Numbered from the stretch's first letter, positions 49,732 through 58,754 are shown. The stretch is DNA of 64,000 bases from Streptococcus mitis (GCF_000722765.2 NZ_CP028415.1:1060501-1124500); one strand, 5' to 3'. Numbers and translations are program-made. The notes: a model not told the origin generated them from the sequence alone.

Positions 49732-50284
49732 CTAAACCGCTAAAATCAACTTTAGGGACTGCCTTTTCCTCTTCTGGTGTTTGAAGGAAATCTGCTGCTT
49801 TAAATCCAAACATTCCAGCGATAATATTGCTTGGGAAAGTTTCTAATTTTACATTGTAGTTGCTGACAACACTGTTGTAGAGTTGACGAGAGTAAGAAAT
49901 TTTATTTTCTGTATTGGTCAACTCCTCTTGCAATTTAACAAAGTTGGCACTGGCTTTCAAATCTGGATAGCTTTCTGCAACTGCAAAAATACCTGAAATC
50001 TGACGAGTAAGGGCATCACTAGCTTTCATAGCTTCTGCTGGTGAAGTCGCTGCTGCCACTTGGTTACGTAGTTCTGCCACCTTTTCAAGGGTAGAACCTT
50101 CATATTTGGCATAACCTTTTACAGTCTCAATCAAGTTTGGCAAGAGATCATTTCGACGTTTCAACTGAACATCAATCTGACTCCAAGCCTCCTTTGTTTG
50201 CATACGATTCTTAACCAAACCGTTATAGCTAACAATCACAAAAATAACAATAAGAGCGATAACTCCAAGAATAATCCAAGTCAT
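49724..50284 (-). CDS. lemA: LemA family protein
   Basis: The 186-residue protein has one N-terminal membrane helix ([16 protein letters not shown]) and the LemA domain, a long helical bundle: [25 protein letters not shown] (trimmed: [19 protein letters not shown]) and [13 protein letters not shown]. LemA proteins are anchored with most of the chain outside; the function is unsettled, but co-operon with htpX is widespread. Confidence 0.93.
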   Translation of the reverse strand: MTWIILGVIALIVIFVIVSYNGLVKNRMQTKEAWSQIDVQLKRRNDLLPNLIETVKGYAKYEGSTLEKVAELRNQVAAATSPAEAMKASDALTRQISGIFAVAESYPDLKASANFVKLQEELTNTENKISYSRQLYNSVVSNYNVKLETFPSNIIAGMFGFKAADFLQTPEEEKAVPKVDFSGLGD

Positions 50285-50377
50285 TATATAAGTCCTTTCT
50301 ACTTTTAGATTAGTACCAGTATATCAAATTTTTAATGATTGTGGTAAAATAAGATGATGCTAAAGAAGGAAATAACT

Positions 50378-51091
50378 ATGAAACCAGAAACATTTTACAA
50401 CCTGCTTGCCGAACAAAATCTTCCACTTTCGGACCAGCAAAAAAAACAATTTGAACGTTATTTTGAACTCTTGGTCGAATGGAATGAAAAGATTAATTTA
50501 ACAGCCATTACGGACAAGGATGAAGTTTATCTCAAACATTTTTACGATTCGATTGCGCCTATTCTGCAAGGTTTGATTCCCAATGAAACTATCAAACTTC
50601 TTGATATTGGAGCTGGGGCAGGATTTCCTAGTCTTCCGATGAAAATTCTCTATCCTAAGCTAGATGTGACCATCATTGATTCACTCAATAAGCGCATCAA
50701 CTTCCTCCAACTTTTGTCTCAAGAACTGGATTTAGACGATGTTCATTTCTACCATGGACGTGCCGAAGATTTTGCCCAAGACAAGAACTTCCGTGCTCAA
50801 TATGATTTTGTAACAGCTCGTGCGGTTGCCCGCATGCAGGTCTTGTCTGAATTGACCATTCCTTACCTTAAAGTTGGCGGAAAACTATTGGCACTCAAGG
50901 CTAGCAATGCGCCTGAGGAATTATTAGAAGCTAAGAATGCCCTCAACCTCCTCTTCAGTAAAGTCGAAAACAATCTCAACTACGCCCTACCAAATGGAGA
51001 TCCGCGTTATATCACAGTGGTGGAAAAGAAAAAAGAAACACCAAATAAATATCCAAGAAAGGCTGGCATGCCCAACAAACGCCCGCTTTAA
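50378..51091 (+). CDS. rsmG: 16S rRNA (guanine527-N7)-methyltransferase
   Basis: RsmG (GidB) methylates G527 of 16S rRNA; loss gives low-level streptomycin resistance. I start it at ATG 50378 ([10 protein letters not shown], 237 residues) with AAGAAGGAAA upstream; eight further codons are possible. The SAM site is [17 protein letters not shown] (about 65-81), followed by [10 protein letters not shown] and [10 protein letters not shown]. It is divergent from lemA and ends before a tandem-repeat region. Confidence 0.95.
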   Translation: MKPETFYNLLAEQNLPLSDQQKKQFERYFELLVEWNEKINLTAITDKDEVYLKHFYDSIAPILQGLIPNETIKLLDIGAGAGFPSLPMKILYPKLDVTIIDSLNKRINFLQLLSQELDLDDVHFYHGRAEDFAQDKNFRAQYDFVTARAVARMQVLSELTIPYLKVGGKLLALKASNAPEELLEAKNALNLLFSKVENNLNYALPNGDPRYITVVEKKKETPNKYPRKAGMPNKRPL

Positions 51092-51109
51092 ATTTTTTAG
51101 TAAAAAATA

Positions 51110-51219
51110 TTTACAGAGTCAGCCTCGCTCCTTTATTTCCAGGCTCGGGAAAAAATGATTTACAAAATCAACCTCGCTCTCTTATTTCTAGGCTCGGGAA
51201 AAAATGATTTACAAAATCA
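51110..51219 (+). repeat. 49-base tandem repeat, two copies plus a partial third
   Basis: Units 51110-51158 and 51159-51207 each run from TTTACA through CCTCGCTC, TTATTTC and AGGCTCGGG to AAAAAATGA, differing at a few bases. A third copy begins at 51208 (TTTACAAAATCA) and stops after 12 bases. AGCCT/AGGCT inside each unit can form a hairpin. Confidence 0.85.
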
Positions 51220-51236
51220 TTTTTTTCTGCTATACT
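51208..51236 (+). promoter_or_regulatory. Promoter of the uracil permease gene
   Basis: TTTACA (51208-51213), 17 bases, extended -10 TGC-TATACT (51231-51236). The -35 is the start of the truncated third tandem repeat. Confidence 0.75.
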
Positions 51237-51257
51237 ATCCTAAGCAAAGGTTTTTAA

Positions 51258-51276
51258 TGTCATCCCGTGAGGTGAC
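51258..51276 (+). promoter_or_regulatory. PyrR-binding RNA element of the uracil permease leader
   Basis: GTCATCCCGTGAGGTGAC forms a short GTCA/TGAC stem holding the loop TCCCGTGAGG, the same loop as in the pyrR leader, consistent with PyrR control. Confidence 0.8.
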
Positions 51277-51301
51277 GAAGACGCAGAAATACTTGAAACT
51301 C

Positions 51302-51368
51302 TCTAAAATCTAGATTTTAGAGAAGTCTTACTCTGAGGGCCTATTGCTGTAAAATAATGGGCTCTTTT
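51302..51368 (+). terminator. Attenuator region before the uracil permease gene
   Basis: A palindrome CTCTAAAATC-TAGATTTTAGAG (51300-51322) is followed by an imperfect hairpin between GAGGGCCTATT and AATAATGGGCTC and then TTTTTT (51363-51368). It ends 24 bases before the start codon. The fold is imperfect, so termination strength is uncertain. Confidence 0.55.
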
Positions 51369-51392
51369 TTGATGCCCAAAAGTGAGGTTTAT

Positions 51393-52676
51393 ATGAAACA
51401 AGAATCAACTGTTGATTTGTTACTAGACGTTGACCAACGTCCTTCAGCTGGAAAAGGAATTCTCCTTAGCTTCCAACACGTTTTCGCCATGTTTGGTGCG
51501 ACCATCTTGGTACCCTTGATTTTGGGAATGCCTGTATCTGTTGCCCTTTTTGCTTCAGGTGTTGGAACACTCATCTACATGATCGCAACTGGTTTTAGAG
51601 TTCCAGTTTATCTAGGATCATCATTCGCCTTTATCACAGCTATGTCCCTAGCTATGAAGGAACTAGGAGGGGATGTATCAGCTGCCCAAACAGGGGTTAT
51701 CCTTACAGGTTTTATCTATGTGCTTGTCGCTGCTGGTGTTCGTTTTGCGGGTACAAAATGGATTGATAAACTCTTGCCACCAATCATCATCGGACCTATG
51801 ATCATCGTTATCGGTCTTGGACTTGCAGGTTCAGCTGTTACAAACGCTGGTCTTGTAGCGGATGGAAATTGGAAAAATGCACTTGTAGCAGTTGTTACTT
51901 TCTTGATTGCTGCCTTTATCAATACAAAAGGAAAAGGCTTCCTACGAATCATTCCATTCCTCTTTGCCATTATCGGTGGTTACCTCTTCGCACTAACCCT
52001 TGGCTTGGTTGACTTTACACCAGTTCTTAAAGCCAACTGGTTTGAAATTCCTGGTTTCTACTTGCCATTTAGCACAGGTGGTGCCTTTAAAGAATACAAT
52101 CTTTACTTTGGTCCAGAAACTATCGCTATCTTGCCAATCGCTATCGTAACAATTTCTGAACATATCGGAGACCATACTGTTTTGGGTCAAATCTGTGGCC
52201 GTCAATTCTTGAAAGAACCAGGTCTTCACCGTACTCTTCTTGGTGACGGTATCGCAACTTCAGTTTCTGCCTTCCTTGGTGGACCAGCCAATACAACTTA
52301 TGGAGAAAATACAGGGGTTATCGGTATGACTCGTATCGCTTCTGTCTCAGTTATCCGTAACGCTGCCTTTATCGCGATTGCCCTCAGCTTCCTTGGTAAA
52401 TTCACTGCCTTGATTTCAACCATTCCAAATGCTGTACTTGGTGGTATGTCAATCCTTCTCTACGGAGTTATCGCAAGTAATGGTTTGAAAGTTTTGATCA
52501 AAGAACGTGTAGACTTCAGTCAAATGCGTAACCTAATCATCGCAAGTGCTATGTTGGTCCTTGGACTTGGAGGAGCTATCCTTAAACTTGGTCCAGTTAC
52601 CCTTTCAGGTACTGCCCTATCAGCCATGACAGGAATCATCTTGAACTTAATCTTGCCATACGAAAATAAAGACTAA
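51393..52676 (+). CDS. uraA: Uracil permease (NCS2 family)
   Basis: UraA/PyrP imports uracil. The 427-residue protein starts best at ATG 51393 (MKQESTVDLLLD) after GTGAGGT. It has about 14 membrane segments, the NCS2 motif GLGLAGSAV, and the conserved TISEHIGDHTVLGQICGRQFLKEPGLHRTLLGDGIATS, cut here as ISEHIGDH and LLGDGIATS; GGPANTTYGENTGVIGMTR follows. The PyrR site in the leader argues for uracil rather than xanthine. Confidence 0.93.
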   Translation: MKQESTVDLLLDVDQRPSAGKGILLSFQHVFAMFGATILVPLILGMPVSVALFASGVGTLIYMIATGFRVPVYLGSSFAFITAMSLAMKELGGDVSAAQTGVILTGFIYVLVAAGVRFAGTKWIDKLLPPIIIGPMIIVIGLGLAGSAVTNAGLVADGNWKNALVAVVTFLIAAFINTKGKGFLRIIPFLFAIIGGYLFALTLGLVDFTPVLKANWFEIPGFYLPFSTGGAFKEYNLYFGPETIAILPIAIVTISEHIGDHTVLGQICGRQFLKEPGLHRTLLGDGIATSVSAFLGGPANTTYGENTGVIGMTRIASVSVIRNAAFIAIALSFLGKFTALISTIPNAVLGGMSILLYGVIASNGLKVLIKERVDFSQMRNLIIASAMLVLGLGGAILKLGPVTLSGTALSAMTGIILNLILPYENKD

Positions 52677-52780
52677 TACTCTTCGAAAATCAAATTCAAA
52701 CCACGTCAACGTCGCCTTGCCGTACTCAAGTACAGCCTGCGGCTAGTTTCCTAGTTTGCTCTTTGATTTTCATTGAGTAT
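52676..52780. repeat. BOX element (boxA plus boxC)
   Basis: It begins ATACTCTTCGAAAATC, contains ACGTCAACGTCGCCTTGCCG and CCTAGTTTGCTCTTTG, and ends TTTTCATTGAGTAT. It is the reverse orientation of the copy at 35586. Its first base is the last base of the uraA stop codon. Confidence 0.93.
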
Positions 52781-52805
52781 AAGAGTCTAAATACATCAAA
52801 AAAAC

Positions 52806-52840
52806 GAGCATTTCCAATTACGGAAGTGCTTATTTTTTTC
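52806..52840 (+). terminator. Terminator of the uracil permease transcript
   Basis: GCATTTCC and GGAAGTGC pair (one wobble) around AATTAC, followed by TTATTTTTTT. Confidence 0.8.
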
Positions 52841-52854
52841 TTTCTAAAAACTAA

Positions 52855-52878
52855 AAAGGAAAGCCCTGCAGCCTTCCC
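52855..52878 (-). terminator. Terminator of ylxM-ffh
   Basis: Minus strand GGAAGGC / GCTTTCC hairpin with a short loop followed by TTTTTAG, starting six bases after the ffh stop. Confidence 0.6.
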
Positions 52879-52883
52879 TTGTC

Positions 52884-54455
52884 TTACTTGCGTTTCTTCT
52901 TTGCTTTTTTCATTTTGTTAGCCATGCGTTTCATGGACTGTTTCATGGCAAATTCACCGATTTTACCCTTGAGTCCGCCACCAAACATCTGGCTCATATC
53001 TGGCATTCCTGCTCCTCCAAGCGCTGACAAGTCAGGCATACCACCTCGTCCCATCATTCCTTCAAGGGCAGACATATCCATTCCTCCCATATTTGGCATA
53101 TTTTTAGGAAGGTTGTTTGGATTGATTCCCATTTGCTTCATCATTTTGTTCATATCCCCAGACATAACACCCTGCATGAGCTGTTTAGCCTGGTTAAAGT
53201 CCTTGATGAATTTATTGACTTCGACAAAGGTATTTCCAGAACCAGCTGCGATACGACGGCGACGGCTTGGATTTAACAAATCTGGGTTTTCACGTTCTTC
53301 AGGTGTCATGGAAGACACAATGGCACGTTTACGAGCAATCTGACGCTCATCTACCTTCATGTTTTGAAGGGCTGGGTTGTTTGCCATACCTGGAATCATC
53401 TTGAGCAAGTCTTCCATTGGCCCCATGTTTTGTACCTGATCCAACTGATCAATGAAATCATTGAAATCAAAGGTGTTTTCACGCATCTTCTCAGCCATTT
53501 CAAGGGCTTTTTGCTCATCGTATTCCTGAGAAGCTTTCTCAATCAGAGTGAGCATATCCCCCATGCCAAGGATACGGCTAGACATGCGATCTGGGTGGAA
53601 GGTTTCAATGTCCGTAATCTTTTCACCTGTACCAGTGAACTTGATTGGTTTTCCAGTAATGTGACGAACAGACAGAGCCGCACCACCACGAGTATCGCCA
53701 TCAATCTTGGTAAGGATGACCCCAGTCACTTCCAACTGAGCATTAAACTCACGCGCAACATTGGCCGCTTCTTGACCAATCATGGCATCAACGACAAGCA
53801 GAATTTCGTTTGGTTGAGCCAGTGCTTTCACGTCACGAAGCTCATTCATCAAAAGCTCATCAATCTGCAAACGACCTGCCGTATCAATCAAGACATAGTC
53901 ATTATGATTAACTTGGGCTTGTTCCAAACCTTGACGAACAATCTCCACAGCTGGAACCTCTGTCCCAAGAGCAAAAACAGGCACATCGATTTGTTGACCC
54001 AGAGTTTTCAACTGGTCGATAGCCGCAGGACGGTAAATATCCGCCGCAATCATCAAAGGACGGGCATTTTCTTCCTTCTTGAGTTTATTGGCCAATTTAC
54101 CGGCAAAAGTTGTTTTACCAGCCCCCTGTAAACCAACCATCATGATGATGGTTGGAATCTTAGGTGACTTGATAATCTCAGCCGTATCAGAACCTAAAAC
54201 GTCTGTCAGTTCCTCATCAACGATTTTAATAATCTGTTGCGCAGGATTAAGGGTATCAATGACCTCATGGCCGACTGCACGCTCACGAACTTTCTTGATA
54301 AAGTCCTTTACAACAGGCAAGGCAACGTCGGCTTCAAGCAAGGCCAAGCGAATCTCTTTGGTTGCCTCTTGAACATCAGACTCAGAGATTTTTCCTTTTT
54401 TACGTAAATTTTTAAAGACGTTCTGCAAACGTTCTGTTAAACTTTCAAATGCCAT
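52884..54455 (-). CDS. ffh: Signal recognition particle protein Ffh
   Basis: Ffh binds signal sequences and 4.5S RNA and delivers ribosomes to FtsY. The 523 residues form N (1-90), G (GLQGAGKTT about 108, DTAGRLQ, TKIDGDTRGG) and M domains. The M domain is Met-rich with the RNA-binding RIAAGSGNTFVEVNKFIKDF and RRRR stretch, and the tail is Gly/Met-rich then very basic (KKAKKKRK). It follows ylxM by 11 bases. Confidence 0.97.
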   Translation of the reverse strand: MAFESLTERLQNVFKNLRKKGKISESDVQEATKEIRLALLEADVALPVVKDFIKKVRERAVGHEVIDTLNPAQQIIKIVDEELTDVLGSDTAEIIKSPKIPTIIMMVGLQGAGKTTFAGKLANKLKKEENARPLMIAADIYRPAAIDQLKTLGQQIDVPVFALGTEVPAVEIVRQGLEQAQVNHNDYVLIDTAGRLQIDELLMNELRDVKALAQPNEILLVVDAMIGQEAANVAREFNAQLEVTGVILTKIDGDTRGGAALSVRHITGKPIKFTGTGEKITDIETFHPDRMSSRILGMGDMLTLIEKASQEYDEQKALEMAEKMRENTFDFNDFIDQLDQVQNMGPMEDLLKMIPGMANNPALQNMKVDERQIARKRAIVSSMTPEERENPDLLNPSRRRRIAAGSGNTFVEVNKFIKDFNQAKQLMQGVMSGDMNKMMKQMGINPNNLPKNMPNMGGMDMSALEGMMGRGGMPDLSALGGAGMPDMSQMFGGGLKGKIGEFAMKQSMKRMANKMKKAKKKRK

Positions 54456-54466
54456 TTTTCTTCCTC

Positions 54467-54799
54467 TTATTCTCTATTATCAATGCTTGTTAAAATTTCA
54501 ATCTGCTTCTGTAGAAAGTCATCCTTTGGATAGCGCTCCAAAATCTGGTCAAAAATCTGACTGCGGACAATGTAGTCCGAGTACATGTGCAATTTCATCT
54601 CATAATCTTCCAGAATCTTTTCTGTCCGCTTGATATTATCATAGACAGCCTGACGACTGACACCAAATTCCTCGGCAATTTCAGCAAGGCTGTAATCATC
54701 AGCGTAGTAGAGCTCGATATAATTCATTTGTTTATCTGTCAAAAGCGCCGCATAAAATTCAAAGAGCGCATTCATTCGATTGGTTTTTTCAATTTCCAT
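54467..54799 (-). CDS. ylxM: YlxM-type helix-turn-helix protein of the SRP operon
   Basis: The 110-residue protein of the UPF0122 family has a helix-turn-helix [21 protein letters not shown] (about 36-55, shortened [17 protein letters not shown]) and follows the sigma-70 region 4-like pattern. It is regularly encoded before ffh and is thought to modulate SRP. The start codon is only seven bases past a -10 box, so the mRNA may lack a leader. Confidence 0.93.
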   Translation of the reverse strand: MEIEKTNRMNALFEFYAALLTDKQMNYIELYYADDYSLAEIAEEFGVSRQAVYDNIKRTEKILEDYEMKLHMYSDYIVRSQIFDQILERYPKDDFLQKQIEILTSIDNRE

Positions 54800-54803
54800 A
54801 ACT

Positions 54804-54815
54804 TTTATTATACCA
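54804..54815 (-). promoter_or_regulatory. Extended -10 adjoining the ylxM start codon
   Basis: Minus strand TGG-TATAAT with TATAAT at 54807-54812, and the ATG starting at 54799. No ribosome site fits between the expected transcription start and the ATG. Confidence 0.6.
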
Positions 54816-54889
54816 AAAAATAGCCTAATCTACCACACTAGGGAGCCAATCCAAGAAGATAGCTAACTAAATTTGAAAAAAACAAGAGC

Positions 54890-55267
54890 CTAGTCCCAAG
54901 TAATTTCCAGTTGATAGCTGGCAAAGGGATGTCCCTCCTGATTTTGTAGTTGATAGGCTAGCTCAATCTTTTGCCCATCAACTTGATAATGGCTCGTTTG
55001 GATGATAAACTCCTGCATGCCCATAGGTGTAGGAATGTAGGCTAAACTATCGCTATCCTTTAGAAAGCGCATAATGGTCTTGGGATTGGAAAAACGGCTC
55101 ATCACCAGTTCTTGACCATGGAATTTAATAACCACTTTTTCCTTTTCCTCATTATAAAAAAGCAGGTAGCTATAATCTCCTTTTTCATGCACTTCCACGT
55201 CATAAAGCTGGTCAATCACTTCCAACTGCTTATCAAACTGAATCGTATTTCGCATCCGAATCTTCAC
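54890..55267 (-). CDS. DUF1934 (YwiB-like) beta-barrel protein
   Basis: The 125-residue protein reads as alternating beta strands (YSYLLFYNEEKEKVVIKFHG, LVMSRFSNPKTIMRFLKD, MQEFIIQTSHYQVDGQKIELAYQLQ), the calycin-like DUF1934 family. Function unknown. The start codon is GTG, eight bases after GAGGA. It is divergent from the HD-domain gene and lies 90 bases before ylxM. Confidence 0.82.
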   Translation of the reverse strand: MKIRMRNTIQFDKQLEVIDQLYDVEVHEKGDYSYLLFYNEEKEKVVIKFHGQELVMSRFSNPKTIMRFLKDSDSLAYIPTPMGMQEFIIQTSHYQVDGQKIELAYQLQNQEGHPFASYQLEITWD

Positions 55268-55323
55268 ATCATGTCCTCTTTCTTGTCTCTTGTCCTACTA
55301 TTTTACCAAAAACTCTAGCTTTT

Positions 55324-55332
55324 TGCTATAAT
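55324..55332 (+). promoter_or_regulatory. Extended -10 adjoining the start of the HD-domain gene
   Basis: TGC-TATAAT at 55324-55332 and the gene's ATG at 55339. Transcription would start at or next to the A of ATG. Confidence 0.65.
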
Positions 55333-55338
55333 GGTCAT

Positions 55339-56643
55339 ATGAACGAAAAAGTATTCCGTGACCCAGTTCACAACTACATCCATGTCGATAATCAAATCAT
55401 CTATGACTTGATTAATACAAAAGAATTTCAGCGTTTGCGCCGGATCAAGCAACTGGGAACTTCCAGTTATACCTTCCACGGTGGGGAGCACAGCCGCTTC
55501 TCCCATTGTCTTGGAGTCTATGAGATTGCTCGACGTATCACGGAGATTTTTGAAGAAAAATATCCTGAAGAATGGAATCCTGCCGAGTCTCTCTTGACCA
55601 TGACTGCTGCTCTCCTACATGACCTTGGACATGGTGCCTACTCCCATACTTTTGAACATCTCTTTGATACAGACCATGAAGCGATTACTCAGGAAATCAT
55701 CCAAAGTCCTGAAACGGAGATTCACCAAGTCCTGCTACAAGTGGCACCAGATTTTCCAGAAAAGGTAGCCAGTGTCATTGACCATACCTATCCTAACAAG
55801 CAGGTCGTGCAACTCATTTCTAGTCAGATTGATGCAGACCGTATGGACTATCTCTTGCGTGACTCCTATTTTACTGGAGCATCCTATGGGGAATTTGACT
55901 TGACTCGAATCCTCCGAGTCATTCGCCCTGTCGAAAATGGTATCGCCTTTCAGCGCAATGGCATGCACGCCATCGAAGACTACGTCCTCAGTCGCTACCA
56001 GATGTATATGCAGGTCTATTTCCACCCAGCAACACGGGCCATGGAAGTTCTCCTGCAGAATCTCCTCAAACGCGCCAAGGAACTTTATCCAGAAGATAAG
56101 GACTTCTTTGCACGAACATCTCCACATCTCCTGCCTTTCTTTGAAAAAAATGTGACCTTGTCTGACTATCTAGCTCTGGATGATGGTGTGATGAATACCT
56201 ATTTCCAACTCTGGATGACCAGTCCTGACAAGATTCTCGCAGATTTGTCGCAACGCTTTGTCAACCGCAAGGTCTTTAAATCCATTACCTTTTCACAAGA
56301 AGATCAAGACCAGCTCGCTAGCATGAGAAAATTGGTTGAGGACATTGGCTTTGATCCCGACTACTATACTGCCATTCATAAGAACTTTGACCTCCCTTAT
56401 GATATCTATCGTCCCGAATCTGAAAATCCACGGACACAGATTGAGATTTTACAAAAAAATGGAGAACTGGCCGAACTCTCTAGCCTGTCTCCTATCGTCC
56501 AATCCCTTGCTGGCAGTCGCCATGGAGATAATCGTTTCTATTTTCCAAAGGAAATGTTGGATCAAAACAGCATCTTCGCAAGCATCACCCAGCAATTTTT
56601 ACACTTGATTGAGAACGATCATTTTACCCCAAATAAAAACTAG
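55339..56643 (+). CDS. HD-domain phosphohydrolase
   Basis: The 434-residue protein has the HD metal site spread over HSRFSHCLGVYEIARRI (first His), LLHDLGHGAYSHTFEH (HD motif about 90-105) and DADRMDYLLRDSYFTGASYG (the later Asp). This is the dGTPase / YwfO-like group, which hydrolyse dNTPs or related nucleotides; substrate unproven. It begins NEKVFRDPVHNYIHV, typical of the family. The next gene (HAD phosphatase) is 12 bases downstream and likely co-transcribed. Confidence 0.9.
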   Translation: MNEKVFRDPVHNYIHVDNQIIYDLINTKEFQRLRRIKQLGTSSYTFHGGEHSRFSHCLGVYEIARRITEIFEEKYPEEWNPAESLLTMTAALLHDLGHGAYSHTFEHLFDTDHEAITQEIIQSPETEIHQVLLQVAPDFPEKVASVIDHTYPNKQVVQLISSQIDADRMDYLLRDSYFTGASYGEFDLTRILRVIRPVENGIAFQRNGMHAIEDYVLSRYQMYMQVYFHPATRAMEVLLQNLLKRAKELYPEDKDFFARTSPHLLPFFEKNVTLSDYLALDDGVMNTYFQLWMTSPDKILADLSQRFVNRKVFKSITFSQEDQDQLASMRKLVEDIGFDPDYYTAIHKNFDLPYDIYRPESENPRTQIEILQKNGELAELSSLSPIVQSLAGSRHGDNRFYFPKEMLDQNSIFASITQQFLHLIENDHFTPNKN

Positions 56644-56655
56644 AAGAGGAAATTT

Positions 56656-57462
56656 ATGAGTATTAAACTAATCGCCGTCGATATCGACGGAACCCTAGTC
56701 AATAGCCAAAAGGAAATCACCCCTGAAGTCTTTTCTGCCATCCAAGATGCCAAAGAAGCTGGTGTCAAAGTCGTCATTGCAACTGGCCGCCCTATCGCAG
56801 GTGTTGCCAAAGTTCTGGACGACTTGCAGTTGAGAGACGAGGGTGACTATGTTGTAACCTTCAACGGTGCTCTTGTGCAAGAAACTGCTACAGGACATGA
56901 GATTATCAGCGAATCCTTGACCTATGAGGATTATCTGGATATGGAATTCCTCAGCCGCAAGCTCGGTGTCCACATGCACGCTATTACCAAGGACGGTATC
57001 TATACTGCCAATCGTAATATCGGAAAATACACGGTGCACGAATCAACCCTCGTCAGCATGCCCATCTTCTACCGTACACCTGAAGAAATGGCTGGCAAGG
57101 AAATCGTCAAATGTATGTTCATCGATGAGCCTGAGATTCTTGATGCTGCGATTGAAAAAATTCCAGCCGAATTTTACGAACGCTACTCTATCAACAAATC
57201 TGCTCCTTTCTACCTCGAACTCCTTAAAAAGAATGTGGACAAAGGTTCAGCCATCACTCACTTAGCTGAAAAACTCGGATTGACAAAAGATGAAACCATG
57301 GCTATCGGTGACGAAGAAAATGACCGTGCCATGCTGGAAGTCGTTGGTAACCCCGTTGTCATGGAAAATGGAAATCCAGAAATCAAAAAAATCGCCAAAT
57401 ACATCACCAAAACAAATGACGAATCTGGCGTTGCCCATGCCATCCATACATGGGTATTGTAA
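56656..57462 (+). CDS. Cof-type HAD-IIB sugar phosphatase (YidA-like)
   Basis: The 268-residue protein has AVDIDGTLVNSQKEIT (nucleophile Asp, about 8-23), VVIATGRPIAGV, the lysine region LELLKKNVDKGSAI and MAIGDEENDRAMLEVVGNPVVMENG. It is closer to YidA-type phosphatases (sugar phosphates) than the two HAD proteins near smc. Ribosome site AGAGGAAA. A terminator follows. Confidence 0.9.
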   Translation: MSIKLIAVDIDGTLVNSQKEITPEVFSAIQDAKEAGVKVVIATGRPIAGVAKVLDDLQLRDEGDYVVTFNGALVQETATGHEIISESLTYEDYLDMEFLSRKLGVHMHAITKDGIYTANRNIGKYTVHESTLVSMPIFYRTPEEMAGKEIVKCMFIDEPEILDAAIEKIPAEFYERYSINKSAPFYLELLKKNVDKGSAITHLAEKLGLTKDETMAIGDEENDRAMLEVVGNPVVMENGNPEIKKIAKYITKTNDESGVAHAIHTWVL

Positions 57463-57477
57463 AAGTGAAGAATATAC

Positions 57478-57505
57478 GAAAACCGCTCGGCTGAGCGGTT
57501 TTTTC
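57478..57505 (+). terminator. Terminator after the HAD phosphatase gene
   Basis: GAAAACCGCTC-GGCT-GAGCGGTTTTTTC: a perfect stem with T run. Confidence 0.93.
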
Positions 57506-57578
57506 CAAATCAAGAATTTTCTATACCATCATTTTTTTAAATGATCAAGGCAGGTAACTCACTATGAAATAAGCTAAA

Positions 57579-58490
57579 TTACCAATCACTTGATGATCCA
57601 CCAGCATCAAAACCACCACCTGACCAATCACTTGATGATCCACCAGCATCAAAACCACCACCTGACCAATCATCACTCGACCAATCATCACTCGACCAAG
57701 GCGATGAGGAATCACTACTACTCTCATTATGATACTCATCTGAATTTTTAATATGGTAAGCTGTTAATGCTTTTTGTGACCAAGAACCATCATTTATAAA
57801 ATCTTTATCATCAGGGTATAATTTATCCTTACCATAATAGAATTTATTAGATCTCCGTTTCCTACCCGAAACCCTACCTTCTGTAAGAAAAAGTACCACA
57901 AAAGAAATCATAAAAATTACACCGAAATGATCAAGAATTTCTACTACTAGTTCCCATATAGCTTTAGGGACTTCATAAAAATAATTTCTCTCTACTACAG
58001 GTGCATCAGCTAAGTCATAATCTTGATTGGATATGTTTTGGATTATATCAATCACAGCTCCATCATAGTCTTTGGCTCGCATCTTATCACGAGAGGCATC
58101 TAAGATTTCCCTAGCTTTTGTATCAGTCAATATAGTAGCTAGGTTATTAGAAGTCTCAATACGAAACTTTCTATCTTTTATAGCAATCAATAATAATGCA
58201 CCCTTATTTGAATCCGAATAGCCAATTTTCCAAGATCTGGCAATCGTATTGGCTGACTTTTCTAAAGATTCACCATTTAAACTCTCAACAATATAAATAC
58301 CAATTTGAGTATCCGATTTACCATTTAATTCTATTAGTTTATCTGAAACAACCTCTGATAAATAATGGTTTGGATCATAAATACCATTAGAAGGCCTATC
58401 TGGTATCACTAGATCTGCGTGAGTTGGTCCAATGAAAAATAACAGGATTGTAAAAAAAGACATTAAGATTAAAACTATTTTTTTCATCAT
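57579..58490 (-). CDS. Secreted TPM-domain membrane protein with a repeat tail
   Basis: The 303-residue protein has an N-terminal signal sequence (KIVLILMSFFTILLFFIG, cleavage near THA), a TPM (DUF477) domain (about 35-155: NHYLSEVVSDKLIELNG, IGIYIVESLNGES, GALLLIAIKDRKFRIETS) facing outside, a membrane helix (about 178-200) and a basic then acidic, Ser/Trp-rich tail. The tail has SDDW repeats and two exact copies of SGGGFDAGGSSSDW. TPM proteins are membrane anchored and often end in Gly/Ser-rich tails; biochemical role is uncertain. The gene is a single unit and more AT-rich than its neighbours. Confidence 0.85.
   Translation of the reverse strand: MMKKIVLILMSFFTILLFFIGPTHADLVIPDRPSNGIYDPNHYLSEVVSDKLIELNGKSDTQIGIYIVESLNGESLEKSANTIARSWKIGYSDSNKGALLLIAIKDRKFRIETSNNLATILTDTKAREILDASRDKMRAKDYDGAVIDIIQNISNQDYDLADAPVVERNYFYEVPKAIWELVVEILDHFGVIFMISFVVLFLTEGRVSGRKRRSNKFYYGKDKLYPDDKDFINDGSWSQKALTAYHIKNSDEYHNESSSDSSSPWSSDDWSSDDWSGGGFDAGGSSSDWSGGGFDAGGSSSDW
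57582..57695 (-). repeat. Tandem repeats in the TPM gene tail
   Basis: Two identical 42-base units (57582-57623 and 57624-57665) and two identical 15-base units (57666-57680 and 57681-57695) follow each other. All lengths are multiples of three, so copy number can change without breaking the frame. Confidence 0.95.
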
Positions 58491-58754
58491 AAAAGTCGGA
58501 CCTTCTTTCTTTTAAAAATTTGCAATTTCAATAAGAATGAGAATAAATGATATTCTTTTTAAAATAGAATACTTCGATAAAGTCATCTTTCTATCAATCT
58601 ATTGTATATGGTAGTTTCATTATAAGTTATTTATCTCACTTAATCAACGTAAAATATAGGAAAATTTGTTCTAAGTTTTTATTAAAACTATTATCTCTTA
58701 GTAATGAATACTAGCTTCGAACCTGACCATTAAATCAAGCTTTCTCCATCGTTT

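Noticed and set aside
53364..54131. A 255-codon plus-strand frame opposite ffh
   Set aside because: Antisense shadow; ffh motifs fully explain the stretch.
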